Shown in pieces: positions 1 to 5,944 of a stretch of DNA of 5,944 nucleotides (within the stretch, counting starts at the first letter, position 1; every line of letters begins with the position of its first letter). The DNA is from Gemmatimonadota bacterium (lineage in GTDB: Bacteria; Gemmatimonadota; Gemmatimonadetes; Gemmatimonadales; Gemmatimonadaceae). A model generated the notes under the pieces. It had not been told where the DNA came from. It made no database searches and saw nothing but the letters and a program-made list of their open reading frames with translations. The position numbers were made by a program, and so were the translations under genes. Location: assembly GCA_028287225.1 (NCBI GenBank), contig JAQBPZ010000226.1, positions 1 to 5,944 of the forward strand, given 5' to 3'.

Positions 1-60
1 CGGGAACCGCGAGCCGTCGCGCGTAGACCGCGCGCGGCGCGTGCGCGTGACGTCGATCGG
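1..60. other. Flank downstream of the beta-glucosidase gene
   Basis: This short GC-rich stretch follows the stop codon of the minus-strand beta-glucosidase. I see no reading frame with recognisable protein similarity, no hairpin followed by a T-run that would mark an intrinsic terminator, and no promoter-like sequence. It is too short to say whether another gene starts beyond the left edge. Confidence 0.4.
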
Positions 61-2358
61 TCAGTGCACGCGGAAGCGCGTCGTGAACGGCCCCACCATC
101 AGGTCGAAATCGCCCGGCTCCACCACCAGCTTGTCGTTGCGCCCCACGAAGGCCAGCTCCGAGACCGGCACGCGGAAGGTGATCGTGCGGCTCTCGCCGG
201 GCGCGAGGCTCACGGCATCGAAGGCGCGCAGGCGGCGCATGGGGGGCGAGACCGACGCCACCAGGTCGCGCACGTACAGCAGGACGCTCTCGCGACCGCC
301 GCGCGTGCCGGCGTTCGTCACCGTCACGGCGGCGACGACGGTGTCGGCCATGGCGAGCGAGTGGCTCGCCAGCGTCACGTCGCTGTAGCGGAACGTGGTA
401 TACGAGAGCCCGTGGCCGAACGCCCACTCGGGGTCGTAGCCCCGCACCGTGGAATCGGTGCCGCCGATGTCCGCGGCACGCGCACGGTCGTACGGGATCA
501 GGATGGCCCCGGTGGACCGCGGCCACGAGAACGGAAGACGCCCGCCGGGATTGAGCTCGCCGTACAGCGCGGCGGCGAGCGACTCGCCGGCGTACGGGCC
601 GCTCTGGTATCCCGTGATCACGGCGCGCGCGTTCTCGACCGCGTCGTGCACCACGCGCGGACGCCCGTGCAGGAGCACGACGACCACCGGCGTGCCCGTG
701 GCCTCGATCTCGCGCGCGAGCCGAAGCTGCGCCTCGGGCAGTCGCAGGTCGTCGATGTTGCCCGGCGTCTCCGCATACGACTCCTCGCCGATGGCGACGA
801 CGGCGACATCCGCGCGCCGCGCCGCCGCCACGGCGGCGGCGATGTCCACCTCGGCGGAGAAGGTCGTGCCCGGCACGTACGTGATGCGATCGCCGCCGCG
901 CGCGCGCACTGCGTCGAGCAGGGTGCGCGTCCCCGCGGGATGCAGCGTGGTGTCCGCCCCCTGCCAGGTGTACGACCAGCCGCCGAACTGCGCGGGGAGG
1001 GACCGCGCCGCCGGACCGGTCACGAGGATCCGCGCCGAGGGCGAGAGGGGCAGCAGGTCCGCGTCGTTCCGGAGCAGCGTGACCGCCTCGTCCGCCGCGC
1101 GCCGGCTGACCCCCTGGAACGCGGGCGCGCCGATGTTCGCCATCATCACCGTGTCGGCCAGCGCGTGCTCGAACAGCCCGAGCTCCGCCTTCACCCGGAG
1201 GATGCGTCGCACCGCGTCGTCGATGCGGGACATCGGCACCTCGCCGCCGCGCACCAGCGACACGAGATCGTCGGTGAAGCTGTAGTCGTGCGGCACCATG
1301 CTCATGTCGATGCCCGCGAGGACCGCCATGCGCACCGCGTCGCGATTGTTCTCGGCCACCCGGTGCACGGAGTACAGCCGCACGATGTCGGCCCAGTCCG
1401 AGTCCACGATGCCCGTGAAGCCCAGCTCCGTGCGGAGCAGGTCCGTGAGGATCTCGTGGCTCGCGTGCACGGGGACACCGTTGATGTCGCCCGAGTTCAC
1501 CATCACGCTGCGGATGCCGGCGGCGATGCTCGCGCGAAAGCTCGGCAGGAACTCCTCGCGGAGCTGCCGGTCGGGAATCCACGCCGTCGTGCGATCCTTG
1601 CCGCTCAGCGGCATGGAGTAGCCGAGGAAGTGCTTGGCCGTGGCCGCGACGAACACTCGGCCGGCGATGCCGTCGCCGCCGGCGGGATGTCCGAGCAGCC
1701 GCGACAGGGCGCGGCGCGGATCCTCCTGGTTGCCGAGCGTGGCCTCCACGCCCAGCGCGGACGCGAGATGGGAATCCTCGCCGAAGGTCTCGTAGAAGCG
1801 GGGCCAGAGCGGCTGGCGGCCCAGGTCGAGCACCGGGGAGAAGTTCCACGGGATGCCGCTCGCACGCGTCTCGTACGCGGTGATGCGGTTCGTCATCCGC
1901 ACCAGCTCGCGGTCGAAGGTGGCCGCGAGGGCGATGTTCTGCGGGAAGATCGTGCTGGTGGTCTGGTAGTGCTGTCCGTGCACCGCGTCGATGCCGTAGA
2001 GCACCGGGATCGGCACGCGCCCGCGCGACGCGAAGCGCTGCACCATCGCGATCACCTCGCGCCATTGCGCGGGCGTCATCGCCGCGTCGGTGTTGAGGAG
2101 CGCACCGACGTGCCGACGCACCAGCGCTTCCTCCAGCTTCACGGAATCCAGCGGAAACGCCGCGCCGGCGCGGGCGGGGCCTCGCGCCACCGCGCCGATG
2201 GTGAGCTGCGTCATCTGGCCGACCTTCTCCTCGAGCGTCAGCCGAGCGACCAGGGAGTCGACGCGCCGGGCGATCGCATCGCCCTGGCGCTGCGCGGCGA
2301 GTGGCTGGGCGACGACGAGCATCGCGAGTCCGGCAAGCGCGATTCGGGAGTGACGCAT
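61..2358 (-). CDS. bglX: Secreted glycoside hydrolase family 3 beta-glucosidase
   Basis: A 765-residue exported enzyme expected to release glucose (or a related sugar) from the non-reducing end of beta-linked oligosaccharides in the periplasm or outside the cell. Residues 1-22 form a Sec signal peptide (MRHSR, hydrophobic core, cleavage after Leu-Ala-Ala). The N-terminal TIM-barrel domain (about 30-395) shows LTLEEKVGQMTQ (41-52), YGIDAVHG (121-128), WNFSPVLDLGR (171-181), ETFGEDS (190-196), KHF (242-244) and SDW (320-322); Asp321 is the expected nucleophile. The alpha/beta sandwich domain (about 420-640) carries GEESYAET (524-531), where the acid/base Glu of ExoI-type GH3 enzymes is expected. 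GHGLSYTTF (648-656) and a C-terminal fibronectin III-like domain (about 670-760) follow, so the full BglX-like architecture is intact. The start at 2358 is chosen because it opens the signal peptide; the frame stays open to an ATG at 2568, but those 70 extra residues would bury the signal. No clear Shine-Dalgarno precedes it. Substrate (cello-, laminari- or gentio-oligosaccharide, xyloside) cannot be fixed from sequence. It is divergent from crtI. Confidence 0.93.
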   Translation of the reverse strand: MRHSRIALAGLAMLVVAQPLAAQRQGDAIARRVDSLVARLTLEEKVGQMTQLTIGAVARGPARAGAAFPLDSVKLEEALVRRHVGALLNTDAAMTPAQWREVIAMVQRFASRGRVPIPVLYGIDAVHGQHYQTTSTIFPQNIALAATFDRELVRMTNRITAYETRASGIPWNFSPVLDLGRQPLWPRFYETFGEDSHLASALGVEATLGNQEDPRRALSRLLGHPAGGDGIAGRVFVAATAKHFLGYSMPLSGKDRTTAWIPDRQLREEFLPSFRASIAAGIRSVMVNSGDINGVPVHASHEILTDLLRTELGFTGIVDSDWADIVRLYSVHRVAENNRDAVRMAVLAGIDMSMVPHDYSFTDDLVSLVRGGEVPMSRIDDAVRRILRVKAELGLFEHALADTVMMANIGAPAFQGVSRRAADEAVTLLRNDADLLPLSPSARILVTGPAARSLPAQFGGWSYTWQGADTTLHPAGTRTLLDAVRARGGDRITYVPGTTFSAEVDIAAAVAAARRADVAVVAIGEESYAETPGNIDDLRLPEAQLRLAREIEATGTPVVVVLLHGRPRVVHDAVENARAVITGYQSGPYAGESLAAALYGELNPGGRLPFSWPRSTGAILIPYDRARAADIGGTDSTVRGYDPEWAFGHGLSYTTFRYSDVTLASHSLAMADTVVAAVTVTNAGTRGGRESVLLYVRDLVASVSPPMRRLRAFDAVSLAPGESRTITFRVPVSELAFVGRNDKLVVEPGDFDLMVGPFTTRFRVH

Positions 2359-2467
2359 CAGGACACGGACGGGATATGGCAGAGGTCGCTGGCCGGACGA
2401 CGCGCGGAGGCGAGTCAGGCGGTCAAGGTACGCCGCGAACCCGGCGCTGTCGACGCGGGCATCGCGC

Positions 2468-2477
2468 GTGGAGACTG
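2468..2477 (+). repeat. Third copy of the inverted-repeat core decamer
   Basis: GTGGAGACTG occurs here, again 36 bp to the right inside the left arm (2504-2513), and in reverse complement inside the right arm (2695-2704). This copy lies outside the 46-bp arm and its flanks do not match, so the decamer itself may be the conserved unit, for example a regulator binding site, or it may be chance. Confidence 0.5.
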
Positions 2478-2491
2478 TGCTGCGAAAAGCC

Positions 2492-2716
2492 CCTCGGTCG
2501 AAGGTGGAGACTGCATCGATCGGAATGAACGGAAGAAGACACGGATGACGGCGGTCGGCTGGCCGCACCGCGCCGATCGTGGACCTTCAGCATTCTGGAC
2601 TCCTGACGGTTTTTGGGGGTGTGGCGCCCTACCCACCCCGCCGGAGTCGGCCCCGGGCGTCGTCCGTTCCTCATTCCGCACACTCCGTTCGATGCAGTCT
2701 CCACCTTTGACTGAGG
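2492..2716. repeat. 225-bp segment bounded by 46-bp imperfect inverted repeats
   Basis: The left arm (2492-2537) and right arm (2671-2716) are reverse complements at 38 of 46 positions by hand alignment. They include an unbroken 19-bp core, AAGGTGGAGACTGCATCGA at 2501-2519 and its complement at 2689-2707. The 133 bp between the arms are non-coding and contain a strong hairpin. Relative to their own genes the arms have the same orientation: each places the same sequence about 100-135 bp upstream of its start codon. Two readings fit: a shared regulatory or promoter segment duplicated for both genes, or a small MITE-like element with terminal inverted repeats. I see no convincing target-site duplication at the outer ends. 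Confidence 0.8.
2598..2648. repeat. Hairpin inside the inverted-repeat segment
   Basis: GACTCC (2598-2603) pairs with GGAGTC (2643-2648). Inside it GGGGTG (2616-2621) pairs with CACCCC (2634-2639), and two further G-C pairs close a loop of about 7 nt after a one-base bulge. A T-run (2610-2614) lies on the 5' side in an internal loop, so read on the plus strand it does not look like an intrinsic terminator; on the minus strand the corresponding bases are A. It could be structured RNA or DNA within a mobile element, or a feature of the divergent promoter region. Confidence 0.5.
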
Positions 2717-2753
2717 AACGTGCTCTGGCGGGAACGGCGGGACGGCCGTTGCG

Positions 2754-2782
2754 TTGACCTGTCGGGAGCGCGGTGCGCAATG
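2754..2782 (+). promoter_or_regulatory. Weak candidate sigma-70-like promoter for crtI
   Basis: TTGACC (2754-2759) matches five of six bases of the -35 consensus. About 17-18 bp downstream only a poor -10 match (around GCAATG, 2777-2782) is present. The position would give a 5' leader of about 30 nt before crtI. Chance occurrence of such a hexamer is quite possible, so this is a suggestion only. Confidence 0.2.
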
Positions 2783-2810
2783 GTGCGTGTCCCTGCGCCG
2801 ACCGGGAACC

Positions 2811-2814
2811 GGAG
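2811..2814 (+). promoter_or_regulatory. Ribosome binding site deciding the crtI start
   Basis: GGAG lies 4 nt before the ATG at 2819. The spacing is short but usable, and it supports this ATG over the in-frame ATGs at 2720 and 2780. It is the only recognisable Shine-Dalgarno sequence among the four genes of the window. Confidence 0.5.
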
Positions 2815-2818
2815 CGTC

Positions 2819-4276
<1,458 letters not shown>

Positions 4277-4288
<12 letters not shown>

Positions 4289-4322
4289 ACGCCGTCCGCG
4301 GAGGAGCCTGAACGGCGTTAGC
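4277..4322. repeat. 23-bp tandem duplication spanning the crtI stop codon
   Basis: The unit at 4277-4299, which contains the last crtI codons and the TGA, is followed directly by a second unit at 4300-4322 that matches at 19 of 23 positions. Their first 15 bases, GGAGGGGCCTGAACG and GGAGGAGCCTGAACG, differ once. The second copy is untranslated and looks like a slippage duplication of the gene end. Confidence 0.75.
4288..4319 (+). repeat. Hairpin just after the crtI stop
   Basis: AACGCCGT (4288-4295) is a perfect reverse complement of ACGGCGTT (4312-4319), with a 16-nt loop. There is no T-run behind it, so it is not a standard intrinsic terminator, though it may protect the 3' end of the crtI message. 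It overlaps the first bases of the larger hairpin at 4314-4398, so the two cannot form fully together. Confidence 0.45.
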
Positions 4323-4398
4323 GGTTTGCGGTTGGCGGTGAGCGGTCGGGCCTCGGGACGCTCGTACCGCCAACCGCTCACTGCAAACCGCAAACGCC
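4314..4398. repeat. Long hairpin made of inverted 7-nt repeat arrays
   Basis: The left arm (4314-4346) is GGCGT followed by four 7-nt units of pattern NNGCGGT with leading dinucleotides TA, TT, TG and GA. The right arm (4366-4398), read on the minus strand, is GGCGT followed by units led by TT, TT, GA and TG; one unit carries GCAGT. The 33-nt arms pair at about 27 positions around a 19-nt loop. The unit structure shows a heptanucleotide repeat in both orientations rather than a simple palindrome. It sits between crtI and tig and may end the crtI transcript, but no U-tract follows. Confidence 0.8.
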
Positions 4399-4422
4399 CT
4401 TCAGCCGTGGCTGCGGGGGCCA

Positions 4423-4447
4423 GCCCTACTTCGCCCCCCTCCCCCCG
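4423..4447 (+). other. C-rich tract upstream of tig
   Basis: The plus strand is nearly all C and T here, with two runs of six C (4434-4439 and 4441-4446) and a CCC at 4424-4426, giving G-runs on the minus strand. Only three clean G-runs of three or more lie close together, so a classic four-run quadruplex is not supported. It may be a simple low-complexity spacer. Confidence 0.5.
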
Positions 4448-4469
4448 GTTAGCTTTCATACAGTATCCC

Positions 4470-4487
4470 GCGCCCGGAACCGGGCGC
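4470..4487. promoter_or_regulatory. Perfect 18-bp palindrome in the tig leader
   Basis: GCGCCCGGAACCGGGCGC is fully self-complementary and ends 25 bp before the tig ATG. As DNA it could be an operator for a dimeric regulator; as RNA it would fold to a hairpin next to the start region. A TACAGT at 4459-4464, just upstream, is a weak -10 candidate without a clear -35. In such GC-rich DNA a short palindrome may also be fortuitous. Confidence 0.35.
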
Positions 4488-4512
4488 TGCACTTCCGGCT
4501 TTCTCGACTCGA

Positions 4513-5769
4513 ATGGACATCCAGATCACCACCAAGAAGAGCGAGGGCGTCGAGCGCCTGCTCGAAGTCTCCATCCCCGTCAGCGCGGTGCGCGACGAGG
4601 AGGAGAAGCAGGCGCGTCGGTACGCGACCTCCGTCCGCCTCCCCGGCTTCCGGCCCGGCAAGGCGCCCGCCGCCATGGTGCGGAAGCGCTTCAAGAGCGA
4701 GATCCGCCAGCAGGTCCTCGAGACCCTGGTCCAGGAAGCCTTCAAGCAGGTGATGGAAGAGCAGAAGCTCGACGTCGCCGCGCAGCCGCACGTCCACGAC
4801 GTCAAGTTCGACGACAACGGACCGCTCACCTTCGAGCTGCACCTCGAGGTGCGCCCGAAGATCGAGCTCGCGCGCACGGAAGGGTTCAGCGTCACCCGCA
4901 CGGCCACCCCCGTCACCGACGAGACGGTTACCGAGCAGCTCGAGACGCTGCGCGACCAGAAGGCCGTGTGGGCCCCGGTGGAGGAGCAGCCGCGCGAGGG
5001 AGACCGCGTCCACGTGCTGCTGTCCACGCCCGAGGGCGAGAGCACCGAGATGCCCGAGGGGCGTCCGTACGACCTGGAGCTCGGCGGCGGCCAGGCGATC
5101 CCCGGGGTCGAGGAGCTCGTCATGGAGCTGAAGCCCGGCGAGACGAAGGAGCGCGTGGTGAAGTGGCCCGACGACTTCCCGGACGAGACGCAGCGCGGCC
5201 AGACGAAGAACGTCCGCGTCACCCTCCAGGAAGTGAAGCGCAAGTCGGCGCCGGCGCTCGACGACGCCTTCGCGCGCGAGGTCGGTGATTTCGATTCGCT
5301 CGACGCCCTGCGGGAGGCGGTGCGGAAGGACCTGCAGGAGCATGCGACGCGGGACGCCGATGCGCTCGTCCGGCAGTCGCTGCTGGACCAGGTGGCGGAA
5401 GCCAACCCGTTCGACGTGCCGCCGAGCTGGGTGTCGCGCATGATCGACGCCTACATGCAGGCGTACCAGATCCCCGACGACCAGAAGCAGCAGTTCGGCG
5501 CGGAGTTCGCGGCCGTCGCCGAGAAGCAGGTGCGGCGCGACATGCTGATCGACGCCATCGCCGAGCAGCAGAGCCTGAACGCGAGCGAGAAGGACGTGGA
5601 CGACCGTGTCGCGACGGTGGCGGCGCAGCGCAACGCCGACCCGGGGCAGGTCTACGCGTCGCTCCAGAAGGCCGGCCGCCTCGCCGAGATCGAGCGCAGC
5701 ATCACCGAGGAAAAAGTGTTCGAGTGGTTGACCTCACGGAACAGCGTCACCAACGGAACCGACAAGTGA
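4513..5769 (+). CDS. tig: Trigger factor, ribosome-associated chaperone
   Basis: A 418-residue cytosolic chaperone that docks at the ribosomal exit tunnel and shields nascent chains (E. coli trigger factor: 432 residues). The N-terminal ribosome-binding domain (about 1-145) has the docking loop LPGFRPGKAP at 43-52, the family signature. An FKBP-like PPIase domain follows (about 152-245), recognisable from GDRV (153-156), YDLELGGGQAIPGVEELVM (186-204) and VTLQEVKRK (236-244). The helical C-terminal chaperone domain (about 246-410) begins at PALDDAFAREVGDF (247-260). The PPIase domain departs from the usual pattern: the IPGF Phe is Val (199), the GexF segment is missing or unrecognisable, and the usual VTFP is VKWPDDFP, so isomerase activity may be weak or lost while the docking loop is intact. 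The ATG at 4513 opens the conserved N-terminal strand, although no Shine-Dalgarno precedes it. The next gene, clpP, follows directly, as in many bacteria, so the two are probably co-transcribed. Confidence 0.97.
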   Translation: MDIQITTKKSEGVERLLEVSIPVSAVRDEEEKQARRYATSVRLPGFRPGKAPAAMVRKRFKSEIRQQVLETLVQEAFKQVMEEQKLDVAAQPHVHDVKFDDNGPLTFELHLEVRPKIELARTEGFSVTRTATPVTDETVTEQLETLRDQKAVWAPVEEQPREGDRVHVLLSTPEGESTEMPEGRPYDLELGGGQAIPGVEELVMELKPGETKERVVKWPDDFPDETQRGQTKNVRVTLQEVKRKSAPALDDAFAREVGDFDSLDALREAVRKDLQEHATRDADALVRQSLLDQVAEANPFDVPPSWVSRMIDAYMQAYQIPDDQKQQFGAEFAAVAEKQVRRDMLIDAIAEQQSLNASEKDVDDRVATVAAQRNADPGQVYASLQKAGRLAEIERSITEEKVFEWLTSRNSVTNGTDK

Positions 5770-5777
5770 ACAATCCC

Positions 5778-5944
5778 ATGGCCACGATCTATCCGCCGTA
5801 CGTCATCGAGCGCTCCAGCCGGGGCGAGCGCACGTACGACATCTTCTCGCGGCTCCTCATGGACCGCATCGTCTTCCTCGGCACGCCGATCAACGACGAC
5901 GTCGCGAACATCATCATCGCGCAGCTCCTCTTCCTCGAGGCCGA
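5778..5944 (+). CDS. clpP: ClpP protease proteolytic subunit, 5' part
   Basis: The first 55 codons, cut by the right edge, encode the N-terminus of ClpP, the serine peptidase that forms a double heptameric ring and degrades proteins unfolded by ClpX or ClpA. Recognisable are YVIERSSRGERTYDIFSRLL (8-27), RIVFLGTPI (30-38) and the helix NIIIAQLLFLEA (44-55), all conserved in the family. The catalytic Ser, His and Asp lie beyond the window, so activity cannot be judged. The ATG at 5778 begins 8 bp after the tig stop and gives a normal short N-terminus. An in-frame GTG at 5766, four codons upstream, overlaps the tig TGA as GTGA and is a credible alternative that would couple translation. No good Shine-Dalgarno is visible for either. 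clpX commonly follows in this operon. Confidence 0.93.
   Translation, partial: MATIYPPYVIERSSRGERTYDIFSRLLMDRIVFLGTPINDDVANIIIAQLLFLEA

Larger units (their letters stand above)
2359..2818. other. Divergent intergenic region between bglX and crtI
   Basis: These 460 bp separate two genes transcribed outward, so both promoters should lie here. Open frames cross it on both strands, but their translations are rich in Arg, Pro and Ser, resemble no family I know and run into the repeats, so I treat it as non-coding. Its notable content is a pair of long inverted repeats, a third partial copy of their core, and an internal hairpin, all listed separately. I cannot place either promoter with confidence. 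Confidence 0.7.

Noticed and set aside
2359..2568. 70-residue N-terminal extension of the beta-glucosidase
   Set aside because: The extension overlaps the inverted repeat and would place a typical Sec signal peptide inside the protein; the start at 2358 is far more plausible.
2483..2730. Target-site duplication flanking the inverted-repeat segment
   Set aside because: The bases immediately outside the two arms do not match; a GTGCT on each side is not adjacent to the arms at equal distance and is too short to count.
2707..2735. TTGACT at 2707-2712 as a -35 box for crtI
   Set aside because: No -10-like hexamer lies 16-18 bp downstream (GGGAAC instead), and the hexamer falls in the repeat arm whose other copy reads TTCGAC.
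64..2757. Long plus-strand open frame antisense to the beta-glucosidase
   Set aside because: Its translation is dominated by Arg, His, Ala and Gly with no family resemblance. It mirrors a gene with clear GH3 motifs, a common artefact of GC-rich codon use.
2415..2780. 121-codon minus-strand frame across the inverted-repeat segment as a small gene
   Set aside because: Its two similar peptide stretches come only from the frame running along both DNA strands' repeats; no start signal or known domain is visible.
2720..2818. Earlier crtI starts at 2720 and 2780
   Set aside because: They add residues not expected before the Rossmann strand, and the ATG at 2819 has a GGAG just upstream.
4314..4398. 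CRISPR-like array
   Set aside because: Units are 7 nt, contiguous and in opposite orientations around one loop, without spacers; this is a short tandem repeat hairpin.
4414..4447. G-quadruplex on the minus strand upstream of tig
   Set aside because: Only three G-runs of three or more lie close together; the fourth is absent, so the classic motif is not met.

Overview
The window is GC-rich throughout, with third codon positions almost all G or C. It reads as chromosomal DNA of a free-living bacterium. The most likely group is Gemmatimonadota. This rests on the GC content, a Sec signal peptide ending in Leu-Ala-Ala before Gln, the tig-clpP gene order and a bacterial-type CrtI, as in pigmented Gemmatimonas. 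That placement is an inference: Myxococcota, Acidobacteriota and other GC-rich groups are not excluded.

Layout. On the minus strand (61-2358) lies a complete, secreted glycoside hydrolase family 3 beta-glucosidase (BglX type). A 460-bp non-coding divergent intergenic region follows (2359-2818). It holds a 225-bp segment bounded by about 46-bp imperfect inverted repeats, a third partial copy of the repeat core, and an internal hairpin. On the plus strand (2819-4288) is a complete phytoene desaturase, crtI. A 224-bp gap follows (4289-4512) with a 23-bp tandem duplication starting inside the crtI 3' end, a long hairpin built from 7-nt units in inverted orientation, a C-rich tract, and a perfect 18-bp palindrome just before the next gene. 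Then come tig (trigger factor, 4513-5769) and the first 55 codons of clpP, which runs off the right edge.

Function. tig and clpP form the widespread protein-quality-control operon: nascent-chain chaperone, then protease. Here the two genes abut, and a possible GTG start of clpP overlaps the tig stop. crtI makes the coloured carotenoid backbone (lycopene type) from phytoene; no other carotenoid gene lies in the window. The beta-glucosidase is an exported sugar-scavenging enzyme with no evident link to crtI apart from the shared upstream region.

I see no mobile-element gene, CRISPR, phage, tRNA or rRNA, and no gene of unknown function. The coding content is ordinary. What deserves a second look is non-coding repeat architecture in the two intergenic regions, plus a trigger factor whose PPIase pocket looks degenerate.
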